A stretch of 35,763 bases of DNA. It comes from Acidimicrobiia bacterium. GTDB lineage: Bacteria > Actinomycetota > Acidimicrobiia > IMCC26256 > PALSA-555. A model generated the notes under the pieces. The model was not told the DNA's origin. It worked only from the letters and a program-made list of their open reading frames with translations, and ran no database searches. The translations under genes were made by a program, and so were the position numbers. Shown here piece after piece: positions 18,100-28,100 of the stretch (its first letter is position 1; each line of letters begins with the position of its first letter). The stretch is from the NCBI GenBank assembly GCA_009694435.1, contig SHUY01000012.1, positions 1-35,763 of the forward strand. Direction: 5' to 3'.

Positions 18100-19481
18100 T
18101 CGTCCTCCAGATAGTGGGGATTAGCAACCTCAAGTTTGGCTCGCACAAGGTCGCAAACCAGTGCTATTCCTTCGTGGCCAATGCTCTTGGGATCACCAGC
18201 TCTAATACGTGCACTTAATTGGGTAACCAATTCAGACGGTGAGCCTTTCTCGTCAAGCAAATTCCCGAGGCGGGCAATTATTGGGGAATCGATGCTTTCC
18301 CCGAGAACGAGTTCGCGTTCGACGATTCCTAGAGCATTCATGGCTACTCGAGCGTGAAAGGCTAAGCGTTCATTTTCTGATGAGCGCACATCCCGCTCAA
18401 TAAATTCCCGCACCGCCTCCAGCAGCTCGGCCGCCCGAGGACGGTCATGGATTGATCCATTATCAGTAGCGACTGGGGTAGTGGTTTTCGTGTCGGCGAC
18501 TTGCTCAGGATAGATAGTTCGTAGCAAGTCCCATTCCGTTTCCGCTATTCGCCGACCGAGAGTGGCAAGTTCGACTGATCGAACTCGGCCGCTTAAGTGG
18601 GTAAACGCTTGCATTTCGCAGATTACTCCCCACTTTAAAGTGCCGAGGACTTCCCAAAAAAACAACCGTTGCTCATCAATTGCTTCACCACCGGCATCAA
18701 AGTAAGCATCCAGCATTTCTTTACGGCTTCCGAACCCACCTACCGGCTTATCGTTGACGCCAAATCTCCACGAACGCACGCAACACCAACCCAAGTCTTC
18801 GGCTGGGTCGCCTAAGTGGCTGAGCTCCCAATCAAGTACCGCCCGTAATCCTTCCGGACCGACGATGAGGTTGCCGTTACGAAAATCACCGTGTACCAGT
18901 TTTGGTTCAACCGTCTCGGGAATATTATTTTCTAGCCATTGCAACCCCAACTCAAAAGCGGGGTGAGGTTCTCCCAGCGCATCAATTAAATCGCGATGTT
19001 GTTTTATTTGCTCTTGGGGACCGAGAACTAACAAGGCGGGTAAATCGGTTACATCAATTTGGTGGATAAGAGCTGCTTGAGTGCCGCACTGCTGGGCTAA
19101 AACTAAGCGCGCGTCCTCAAATTCGTCATCTCGCAATATTTTTCTCGGAATTGTCTCACCGGCAATCATGTTCATTACGAACCCCTCGCCAAGATTGGCT
19201 TCGGGCGGCAAAACAAATTTCACCTCGGGTACTAAAACCCCACCGGCTTCCACCACTTTGAGTAATTCATACTCAGTAGCACGATCGGTACTACCTGGAT
19301 TGCTGCCGTGATCTCGCCGCAAAACTAAATCATGCTTTGCCTCATCTGTACTAGCAGTAAAAGCCCAAGTCTCTCTTGAAGCACCCCCCGAAAGTCGCCG
19401 CAAGTTTTCAATCGTTGTCGAGCTATCAAAATAACTATCGAGAAGGGGTCTAATTGAATCATCGGTGATTTTTATGCTCAT
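18096..19481 (-). CDS. APH/ACAD10-like phosphotransferase domain fused to a C-terminal DUF6285-like domain
   Basis: Kinase catalytic motif LVHGDFRNGNLIVGPEGLRAVLDWELSHLGDPAEDLGW. C-terminal RAAELLEAVREFIERDVRSSENERLAFHARVAMNALGIVERELVLG resembles DUF6285. Confidence 0.88.
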   Translation of the reverse strand: MSIKITDDSIRPLLDSYFDSSTTIENLRRLSGGASRETWAFTASTDEAKHDLVLRRDHGSNPGSTDRATEYELLKVVEAGGVLVPEVKFVLPPEANLGEGFVMNMIAGETIPRKILRDDEFEDARLVLAQQCGTQAALIHQIDVTDLPALLVLGPQEQIKQHRDLIDALGEPHPAFELGLQWLENNIPETVEPKLVHGDFRNGNLIVGPEGLRAVLDWELSHLGDPAEDLGWCCVRSWRFGVNDKPVGGFGSRKEMLDAYFDAGGEAIDEQRLFFWEVLGTLKWGVICEMQAFTHLSGRVRSVELATLGRRIAETEWDLLRTIYPEQVADTKTTTPVATDNGSIHDRPRAAELLEAVREFIERDVRSSENERLAFHARVAMNALGIVERELVLGESIDSPIIARLGNLLDEKGSPSELVTQLSARIRAGDPKSIGHEGIALVCDLVRAKLEVANPHYLEDE

Positions 19482-19549
19482 AGGCGTCCTAGTGTTAGGT
19501 TTTAGTAGGTATTCTTAGAAAGATAGTGCAAAACGAAAGAGAGGCCGCA

Positions 19550-21538
19550 ATGAAAAGTAACTCAGTGTGGTTGCGAGTTATTTCGGGAGCCACCATTTTG
19601 TTGGTCATTGCGGGTATCTTGTCGGGTATCGGGTTGTCCGTGGTTGGCGTTTATCTAGCCAGTGAATCGGGAAAATCGTCTAATCAGACAACAATCGATT
19701 TTGGAACCCTGACGGGTTCTGGCACCGAAAAAATCAATGATTACCGTGTGGTTATCCAGATAAAGCCTGATGGCGATCTCGCGATTAGCGAAAGTATTAA
19801 TTACGACTTCGGCACTCAAAGCCGGCACGGCATCTACCGAGATATTCCGGTTCGGTTTAATTATCCTAAGAAAGAAGATACTGATCGGGTTTACCCTCTC
19901 GAGGTTAAATCAGTGACAGCATCTAACGGCGCATCGGCACAGTACGAAACTAGCGACTTCTCCCGAAACGGGATCGGCTATGAACGTATCAAGATTGGTG
20001 ACCCCGATCGCACCATAACGGGGGCCCATACTTACGACATCAAGTATCGAGTTCAAGGTGCACTCAACGGATTTCCTAACCAAGACGAGTTGTACTGGAA
20101 TGCCATTGGCACTGAATGGTTGGCCCCTATAACTAATGCCTCAGTCCAAGTTATTGCTCCGGCTTCGGTATTAGCCGCGGCGTGTTATCAGGGTTCGTAC
20201 GGGTCGGACACGCCTTGCACTACCGCAACCTTCTCAGGGAACAACGCCGACTTCTCCATCGACGCAGCCGATACTTCGCTAATTGAATTGGCGCAACAAT
20301 TTCCTGACTCTCAAATTTTGCAAGACTTCGCGGCCCAGCCTGACCTATTTCCTGGATCGGGGCTTACTGTGGCCATCGCTTTCCCCCAAGGGGTTGTCCC
20401 TAACCCCAAGCCCATACTCTCGATGCGGCAAACTCTCGCGCGAGCATTTTCCTTCACTCCGCTTACGCTGATACTCGCTCTAGCTCTACTCATCAGCGGG
20501 CTAGTCGTTTTATTTTTTGTCAGTTTGCGCGGGCGAGATCGGCGTTACCAAGGCGGCTCGGTTGATCACGCTTTTGGTAGTGCGGACGGTGACGAAGAAA
20601 TGGTTCCCGTGGTTGGTGCCGTCAGCGAAACCCCCGTCGAGTTTGCTCCCCCCAACGACTTGCGACCCGGCCAAGTCGGAACTTTGATCGACTTTAAGGC
20701 TCAACCCCTTGATGTAACGGCTTCGGTTATTGACCTTGCGGTAAGAAAATACTTGGTCATAGAAGAATTAGAAGAAGACGGAATATCTCGTGGCTCCGAT
20801 TGGAAATTCATCAAACAAAACAAAGCGACTGAGGATCTAAAGCCCTACGAGGTAGCACTGTTAGACGGTATTTTTGAATCCGGTGATGAAGTTTTGTTGT
20901 CGAGCCTCAAGATGAAGTTAGTTAGCCACTTAGCAAAAGTCTGTAATGCTCTTGCCGCTGACGCCAAAAAGGAGGGCTGGTTCGTAGGTGATCCTTCTGC
21001 GCAGCGATTTAGAGTTGGCTTAGCCGGTTTCGGCTTATTTGCTGCCGGGGTAGCAATCACAATTGTTTTAGGAATCTTTACTCATTTGGCATTATTAGGA
21101 ATCCCGATAATCATTCTTGGGATATTCACTGTCGTCGTTGCGCGCTTTGCCCCGGCGCGCACGGCTAAGGGTTACGCATTGCTAAGGCGAGTTGATGGAT
21201 TTCGTCGGTTTATTGAAGAGTCAGAAAAAGATCGAGCCCGTTTCGCCGAAAAACAAAACTTATTTTCTGAGTATCTTCCTTACGCAATTGTTTTTGGGGT
21301 AACTGATAAGTGGGCTCGTACTTTTTCCGGGCTAACCAACACAGAAACCAACGACTTGTACTGGTATCAATCAAGTACTCCGTTTCATTACTTAACTTTT
21401 GCCCACACCGTCAACGGTTTCACCACTTCAACTTTGGGAGTCATTGTTTCCACTCCACCATCAGCCTCGGGCTCGAGCGGCTTTTCGGGAGGGTCGTCGG
21501 GCGGTGGCGGTGGCGGAGGCGGCGGTGGGTCGTGGTGA
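19550..21538 (+). CDS. DUF2207 domain-containing membrane protein with glycine-rich C-terminus
   Basis: INDYRVVIQIKPDGDLAISESINYDFGTQSRHGIYRDIPVRF; TM segments; tail GGSSGGGGGGGGGGSW. ATG at 19550 has a closer SD-like GAGAGG than the GTG at 19526. Confidence 0.92.
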   Translation: MKSNSVWLRVISGATILLVIAGILSGIGLSVVGVYLASESGKSSNQTTIDFGTLTGSGTEKINDYRVVIQIKPDGDLAISESINYDFGTQSRHGIYRDIPVRFNYPKKEDTDRVYPLEVKSVTASNGASAQYETSDFSRNGIGYERIKIGDPDRTITGAHTYDIKYRVQGALNGFPNQDELYWNAIGTEWLAPITNASVQVIAPASVLAAACYQGSYGSDTPCTTATFSGNNADFSIDAADTSLIELAQQFPDSQILQDFAAQPDLFPGSGLTVAIAFPQGVVPNPKPILSMRQTLARAFSFTPLTLILALALLISGLVVLFFVSLRGRDRRYQGGSVDHAFGSADGDEEMVPVVGAVSETPVEFAPPNDLRPGQVGTLIDFKAQPLDVTASVIDLAVRKYLVIEELEEDGISRGSDWKFIKQNKATEDLKPYEVALLDGIFESGDEVLLSSLKMKLVSHLAKVCNALAADAKKEGWFVGDPSAQRFRVGLAGFGLFAAGVAITIVLGIFTHLALLGIPIIILGIFTVVVARFAPARTAKGYALLRRVDGFRRFIEESEKDRARFAEKQNLFSEYLPYAIVFGVTDKWARTFSGLTNTETNDLYWYQSSTPFHYLTFAHTVNGFTTSTLGVIVSTPPSASGSSGFSGGSSGGGGGGGGGGSW

Positions 21539-21539
21539 T

Positions 21540-22571
21540 CTAACCGGCAATACCTACCGGAACGCCATCGATAATTTGATCAAGGTATTCCGAAAGCCCT
21601 GACCCAACTCGTCCGTCGGAGCGCCACTCAGTCATTCCCTCTGAAATTCTGGTAACCAGTTGTTCGCCGTCGGGCGAAGTTCTCCGATTGCGCAGTGGTA
21701 TTAGCGATTTAACCGTTCCTTCAATTTCGTGCCTACCGTTCGTCGAGCGAGCCGACGCGTGAATTTTTTGATGATAATGGTCGCCATCTGTCCATTCGGT
21801 TTCAATTTTTATATCGGTTAAAACTTCGTAGGCTCCATCGGCAAACCAGACCCCAAAAATCTTGCGCCCTCCGTCTCGACTAGCGGTAATTGATAAAACG
21901 AAACCCGCATCATCGTCAAAGTTTCCGGTAAGCCAGCGATACCAAAACGGAGACTGCCAAAATCGTGGCCCCCAAGAGTGGTCGCGTAGTCCCACTCCGT
22001 CGACTATCCATTCCTCGTCACCCACTCGAATCGTGCCTTTGCCACCAACGTGTTGTTCGTAGTGACCACGAGCGAAACCTTGCTCAGCTTTTTCGGTAAT
22101 GGGAGTTCCGTCTTCGTTGACTGGTTCCCCACCTAGCATGGGTGACAATCCGCGGTAATCAAGTTCAACCGAACAATCAACCCACGGATTTTGAGTGAAA
22201 GCCGTTCGGGGGTCGGCCATTTCGAGCGGGCGCTCTAAAACGCAAATTTTGCCGTGGTACGAAGTCTTCAGAGCCTGAAAGGGTTCGATAACTTCAAAGT
22301 TCATGCCTCCGGCCGAAAAAGCATCGTTATTAGCAATCTCGGGTCGATGGTAAGTAAAAGCCACTCGACCATCAGGGAGATAAAGACAAGTCGTCATCTC
22401 GGCGTAGCCCTCGTTCGCCCGATTGCCGAGGCGCAGAAACCCTCCTAGATTTTCTTTGTGGTCATAGAAATTGAAGTACATGCTTTCGTTGAAGTTGGTC
22501 GCTTCTTCGAGCGGATGCATGTATTCGTCACTAGGTTCGAGGCGCAGGCGCATATCCATGACTTTAGCCAC
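21540..22571 (-). CDS. Conserved hypothetical protein, CrtC/lipocalin-like (DUF7064/DUF7065-type)
   Basis: EPSDEYMHPLEEATNFNESMYFNFYDHKENLGGFLRLGNRANEGYAEMTTCLYLPDGRVAF; DHSWGPRFWQSPFWYRWLTGNFDDDAGFVLS. Confidence 0.65.
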   Translation of the reverse strand: MAKVMDMRLRLEPSDEYMHPLEEATNFNESMYFNFYDHKENLGGFLRLGNRANEGYAEMTTCLYLPDGRVAFTYHRPEIANNDAFSAGGMNFEVIEPFQALKTSYHGKICVLERPLEMADPRTAFTQNPWVDCSVELDYRGLSPMLGGEPVNEDGTPITEKAEQGFARGHYEQHVGGKGTIRVGDEEWIVDGVGLRDHSWGPRFWQSPFWYRWLTGNFDDDAGFVLSITASRDGGRKIFGVWFADGAYEVLTDIKIETEWTDGDHYHQKIHASARSTNGRHEIEGTVKSLIPLRNRRTSPDGEQLVTRISEGMTEWRSDGRVGSGLSEYLDQIIDGVPVGIAG

Positions 22572-22663
22572 GAACTAAGCCGCTGAAGGTCTAGGTTCGT
22601 GCTCGGGCTCTCGACCAGCCACAATGGCGAGGGCGAAAATAAATACCAACAAAGGAGATAGTG

Positions 22664-23815
22664 ATGGCGGGACCGCTTGCGGGAGTGAAAGTGCTCGAAT
22701 TGGCTGGCATCGGGCCAGGTCCGTTTGCTGCGATGCTACTGGCCGACCTTGGGGCCGACGTAGTGCGGGTTCATCGTTCTCAGTCGGTAGAAAATGGAGT
22801 CGATCCCGGTGGGGTTCCGATAATGGATCGCAATCGTCGCTCTATCGGAATTGATTTGAAAAATCCTGATGGGGTAGAGACACTTCTGCGGCTAGTCGAA
22901 TCCGCCGATGCACTCATCGAAGGTTTTCGTCCCGGAGTAACCGAGCGGCTTGGAATTGGACCCGATGTTTGTTTAGCCCGCAACGAGCGTTTGGTTTATG
23001 GTCGCATGACTGGCTGGGGTCAAGAAGGTCCTCTCGCTCAAGCTGCCGGCCACGACATCAACTACATCGCCCTTGCGGGAGCATTAGCCCACTTTGGTCG
23101 CGCGGGCGAAAAGCCCACTCCGCCAATCAATCTTGTCGGTGATTTCGGTGGCGGGGGAATGTTCTTGGCTTTTGGAGTGGTGTGCGCGATTCTCGAAGCG
23201 CGCGGGTCTGGGTCTGGCCAAGTCGTTGATGCCGCCATGGTCGATGGCGCGGCCACACTCATGTCTTTCGTCTGGGGGATGCGGGCTTACGGCGTATTCA
23301 ACGAAGAACGCGGAACCAATCTTCTCGACAGCGGGGCACCGCATTACGACACTTACGAGACATCTGACGGCCAATTTATAGCTCTTGGTGCACTTGAGGC
23401 TCAGTTTTATGAAGAGTTTTTAGAAAAAACTGGACTGGTGTCCGAAAACCTTCCTCCCGTAACTGACAAATCGTCTTGGCCCGAGTTGAAGATTCGGTTT
23501 ACCGAATTATTTAAATCGAAAACCCGATCCGAATGGTGCTCACTGCTTGAAGGCAGCGACGCCTGCTTTGCTCCAGTGCTACCAATGAGCGAGGCCGCGG
23601 TTCATCCTCATATCGTCGATCGGAAAACCATCGTTGAGTTTGAAGGATTATTGCAACCCGCCCCCGCACCGCGGTTCTCTCGCACTCCGGGCGAAATTCG
23701 CTCCGGCGTTGCTATTCCCGGCCAACATACCGACGAAGTTTTACTGGAATGGGGGATCAGTGCAGAAGAAGTGAAAGACTTACACGCCCGAGGAGCGGTG
23801 CGTAGAAGCGCCTAG
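22664..23815 (+). CDS. CaiB/BaiF family CoA-transferase (alpha-methylacyl-CoA racemase-like)
   Basis: MAGPLAGVKVLELAGIGPGPFAAMLLADLGADVVRVHR; AGHDINYIALAGAL; QFIALGALEAQFYEEF. SD GGAGA at 22654-22658. Confidence 0.94.
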   Translation: MAGPLAGVKVLELAGIGPGPFAAMLLADLGADVVRVHRSQSVENGVDPGGVPIMDRNRRSIGIDLKNPDGVETLLRLVESADALIEGFRPGVTERLGIGPDVCLARNERLVYGRMTGWGQEGPLAQAAGHDINYIALAGALAHFGRAGEKPTPPINLVGDFGGGGMFLAFGVVCAILEARGSGSGQVVDAAMVDGAATLMSFVWGMRAYGVFNEERGTNLLDSGAPHYDTYETSDGQFIALGALEAQFYEEFLEKTGLVSENLPPVTDKSSWPELKIRFTELFKSKTRSEWCSLLEGSDACFAPVLPMSEAAVHPHIVDRKTIVEFEGLLQPAPAPRFSRTPGEIRSGVAIPGQHTDEVLLEWGISAEEVKDLHARGAVRRSA

Positions 23816-24967
23816 ACCCAAAAATATTTCCGGCGCTATTTTTCTGAGCTCTAAAAGTTGTTCTTCAACAACCCTGTTGTCAGTTGCAGTAATTGTTACA
23901 TGACCAACTTTTCTGTTCGGTCGTAGATCTTTCCCGTAATCGTGAAGATAAGTATCGGGTAATGAATTCAATGCTTCTGGGTTAGGCATTACTCCCAAAC
24001 AGTTCACCATTACGCTCGCACCAATAGCCTCAGGAGAACCAAGAGGGTCGCCCAGGATGGCCCGCAAGTGGTTTTCGAATTGACTACATTGAGCTCCCTC
24101 AATAGTCCAGTGGCCCGAATTATGAACTCGCGGGGCGATTTCGTTTACTAAGAGCTGATCGTTACCTTCAAAAAGTTCAAGCGTGAGTACGCCTACGTAA
24201 TTAAGTTCGTCAAGAATAGACCTAGCGTAGCCCTCGGCTATTTTTTGCTGATCTTGCATACCTTCCAATGATCCCATGAGATCAAGTGCGGGAGCTCTCG
24301 TTATACGCAAAATCCCATCAGCGTGGAGGTTTTCTACTAGAGGGTAATAAACGGTTTCTCCCGTTAACGATCTCACGGCTATGAGAGATAACTCGCGCGT
24401 AAACAAAACTAATTCTTCCAGAGTTAAAGGTGCGCCCGCGAAACCTTTAACCGCTACAGACAGTTCATCCAAACTATTAACTCTTGCTTGACCTTTGCCG
24501 TCGTATCCCCCAAATTGAGTTTTTAGTACTGCGGGAAAACCAACGCGGTTCAGCGCGGCTTCAATATCACCCTCGTTTTCTATAACCGCGAAGTTTGCTA
24601 GGGGAATATCTAAATCGCGCAGCAGTTGTTTCTCTTGCCCTCGGTCACGAGCTATTTTCAAGGCCCGTACACTGGGTCGAACGGGGGGAGTATTTTCTTG
24701 GGCCACTATGGCCCCCGGGTCGACTCCTTCCCACTCGTAGGTAAGTACCGTGGCCTCTTTTGCTAATCGCGCTACGGCGGCAAAGTCGTTGAGCTCTCCC
24801 ACCAGCAACTCCCCGGCCGCTATCGCGGGAGCGACGGGAGAGGGGTCGAGAAATTTACAGGTAACGTTTATACGATTACCGGCAAAACCCAACATACGCC
24901 CAAGTTGGCCCCCACCGAGCACGGCGACCAAGCGTGAGGGGTCAAAAGTCGCAGGGTCGGTAGCCAT
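23780..24967 (-). CDS. purK: N5-carboxyaminoimidazole ribonucleotide synthase
   Basis: LVAVLGGGQLGRMLGFAG; ATP-grasp FGGYDGKGQARV; EIAPRVHNSGHWTIEGAQCSQFENHLRAILG. Start placed at internal ATG 24967 (MATDPATF...); the 61-aa upstream extension has no family resemblance. Confidence 0.95.
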   Translation of the reverse strand: MATDPATFDPSRLVAVLGGGQLGRMLGFAGNRINVTCKFLDPSPVAPAIAAGELLVGELNDFAAVARLAKEATVLTYEWEGVDPGAIVAQENTPPVRPSVRALKIARDRGQEKQLLRDLDIPLANFAVIENEGDIEAALNRVGFPAVLKTQFGGYDGKGQARVNSLDELSVAVKGFAGAPLTLEELVLFTRELSLIAVRSLTGETVYYPLVENLHADGILRITRAPALDLMGSLEGMQDQQKIAEGYARSILDELNYVGVLTLELFEGNDQLLVNEIAPRVHNSGHWTIEGAQCSQFENHLRAILGDPLGSPEAIGASVMVNCLGVMPNPEALNSLPDTYLHDYGKDLRPNRKVGHVTITATDNRVVEEQLLELRKIAPEIFLGLGASTHRSSGV

Positions 24968-25067
24968 GATCTTGGTTCTAGCGTAGAGCACAAGTATTGA
25001 TCGTGGATTATGCCTCGCCGCCCAGTACGATGGGCCGTGCGACAGCGTGGTCGCCTTACGTTGAGCC

Positions 25068-25143
25068 GGCAAGCATAGAGTTTCCTGCTTGCCTCGATTG
25101 CTCCGAGGCGATGATTTCGCCTTGTGGCTGAGGAGATACTGCG
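25068..25143 (+). promoter_or_regulatory. Candidate structured 5' leader of gltB with alternative hairpins
   Basis: Hairpin 1: GGCAAGCA (25068-25075) with TGCTTGCC (25086-25093). Hairpin 2: AGGCGA (25106-25111) with TCGCCT (25117-25122). Alternative hairpin: GCCTCG (25091-25096) with CGAGGC (25104-25109), which overlaps both. RBS AGGAG at 25131-25135, GTG start at 25144. Confidence 0.35.
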
Positions 25144-28100
25144 GTGGCAAGTAATGACATTGGCAACCCTGAGTTCATAGCAAACGCTACTCACGAACTC
25201 TCATCTATTAGCGCGGCGCGGCGCCAACGAGAATTTGGTGCGTGTGGAATTGGTTTAGTTGCTGACGAATCAGGCCGAGCCAGTAGAGAAATTATCGAAC
25301 TCGCGCTAACCGGACTTGGCTGCTTGCGTCACCGAGCGGCTTTGGCTGCTGATGGTCGCTCGGCCGACGGCGCAGGGATATTGGTGCCAATCCCGCGTGA
25401 ATTTTTTGCTCGCATTGCTACCGAGATAACTGGAGTGAGCCCTAACCCCGAAGAAATCGGAGTGGCGTTTGGATTTTTCGATCGTCATGACTCTGATGCC
25501 CGAGCAGCCGCTCGAGCCGCGTTTGCTAAAGCTTGTGCTGCTGAAGGTATTAATTTATTAGGTTGGCGAACCGTTCCGACCGACGAATCAGAACTTGGCC
25601 AAGCCGCTCTCGATGAAGCACCGGCTTTTGCTCAAGCAATCTTTGTTGCGTCGGGCGATGAGGTTGAGGCAAGGGCATTTCGAGCCCGACTCCGAGCCGA
25701 AGCCGCTTGCCGAGACAGTGACGTCCGAGCGTATTTCGCTAGTTGCTCTTTTTCTTTGGTTACTTACAAAGCGCTAGTTATTAGTGATCGTTTAGCCGAT
25801 TTTTACCCCGACCTCGCTGACCCTGATTTCATCGCCCAACACGCGGTATTTCATAGTCGTTTTTCTACCAACACTGCTCCCGCGTGGGAGCGAGCCCAGC
25901 CGTTTAGACATATTTGTCATAACGGTGAGATCAATACAATCGAAGGCAACGAGCGCCGCATGGTGGCTCGGGGCATTTTGGGCACCGAAGCCGCCGGTTT
26001 GGGTAGTGAAGAAGTATTCCGGCCCGTGCTTGATAAATACGATTCTGATTCGGGAAAACTCGATTCGGCAGTAGAGTTACTACTGCGCGGCGGGCGCGAT
26101 ATTCGTCATACGGTGTCAATGTTGATACCAGAAGCGTGGGAAACTCGTCGTGATCTCGACCCTGATGTTCGCGACTACTTCACTTATCACGCCGCGTTAA
26201 CCGAACCGTGGGATGGACCGGCAGGTTTGATTTTCACTGACGGCAAGCGAGTCGGCGCTTCTCTCGACCGTAACGGACTGCGTCCTTTGCGTTGGCAGCG
26301 AAGTTCCGACGGAATCGTGGTTTGTTGCTCTGAGGCGGGAGCAGTGCCACTAGAAAATCGTGGCCTAATCAAGCGCGGTCGCCTTGGTCCGGGGGAGATG
26401 TTGTGTGTCGATCCCACCTCTCTAGATTCAGTTTGGCAAGACGATCTAATTATCAAGACCAAACTGGCTTCGGCGGCACCCTACGGCGATTGGGTGCGCG
26501 ACGGACTCATCTCCATCTCGTCGGGTCGAGCAATAGCGACGCTGCCGACGCCCGAAGAAATTTTGGTGCACCAAGTGGCCTTTGGCTGCAATAAGGAAGA
26601 AATTTCGGTGGTGTTGGTTCCTATGGCCAACGACGCCAAAGAGCCGACATTCTCAATGGGTGACGACACTCCGTTTGCCGCTGTGGCCACTAAGGCCCGC
26701 CCGGTATTCGGATTTTTAAAGCAACGCTTTGCCCAAGTCAGCAATCCGCCTATCGATCATCTTCGGGAACGACTCGTGATGTCGTTGCGAACTTTTCTTG
26801 GGCCCCGAGCGCCATTACTTTCGTCTGGCCCCAGTGCCGCTCGACTACTCGATTTGCGTACATTTTTCTTATTTCCTGATGCTCTGTCTAATCTGATCGA
26901 TGAGGCCACTGCGGTATTTCCTAGTGTTTTACTTGACGCAACTTTCCCAGTTGCTTCAGGCGAAGCCGGATTAGAAACTGCGATTAATCAATTGGCCAAA
27001 CAAGCTGTCAGCGCGGTGCAATCGGGGACGGGGATAATCGTCATCTCTGATGCCGCCATTAGCGTCGACCGGGCGCCAATTCCATCGCTATTAGCGCTGG
27101 GTGCAATTCATCACGGACTGGTAGCTAAAGGCACTCGAGATCGGGTGTCACTTATTAGCGACAGTGGTGACGCGCGCGACACTCACTCAATTGCCAGTCT
27201 TCTTTCCTACGGCGCTGACGCGATTTCGCCCCGAGTTGCCCTTTTGACCATTGCTTCCATTGCGGACGAGGGGCGGCTGGGGGAAACTCACGCCGCCGAT
27301 GCCCAAGCAAAATTCCAAGCCGCCATTGAAGATGGAGTTCTTAAAATCTTGGCCAAAATGGGAATTTGTACGGTTGACGGATATCGAGGTGCGCAGATAT
27401 TCGAAGCCCTTGGTCTTGATCAAACGGTCATTGATACTTGCTTGCGGGGCACCACCACCACGGTTGGGGGTATTGGATTTTCAGCTATCGCAACTGACGT
27501 CTTAGACCGGCATCGAGTGGCTTTTGGCGACGATCCCGAACTAATCGAACCCGGAATAATCCGTTTTCGTAAACGCGACGGCGAATACCACGAAAATAAC
27601 CCTGAGCTAATAGCGGTGTTGCACGCGGCGGTTGGACTCGATCGCGATGATTCTGACGACGCGGAAAACACAACCTCCAAACCGGTGGTTAAAAAATCTC
27701 GACGCAAACTTGGGGACCGGTTCTCTTCCACTCCGGTGGCACCCACCGACGAACAAGGGAAAGTAATTTTCTTCGAAGGAATTGGGGCTGAAGCACTAAG
27801 CGATCCTGACCCAGTAGATATTCGGGCCGCGCACTTGCTCAACCAAGCGATCAATTCGGGTCGATCCGAATTCTATGAACGGTTTCGTGAATTAGTTCAA
27901 TCGCGCCCAGTCAGCGAACTTCACGATTTACTTGACTTCGTTCCTCGCGGTAGCTCTATTTCTATCGATGAAGTTGAACCAGTCGAAGAGATTACTCGTC
28001 GTTTTTCTACTGGAGCAATGTCCCACGGTGCGCTTGCCGCCGAAGCGCACGAAACTTTGGCGATTGCCATGAACATGATCGGCGGTAAGAGCAACTGCGG

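Noticed and set aside
24968-25150. 61-aa N-terminal extension of PurK in the ORF track
   Set aside because: PurK homology starts right after the ATG at 24967; the extension covers the gltB leader region and has no PurK-like sequence.
27420-27854. Long antisense ORFs inside gltB (also 27928-28413 and 29080-29661)
   Set aside because: Low-complexity or residue-biased translations antisense to a strongly recognisable gene; explained by codon bias.
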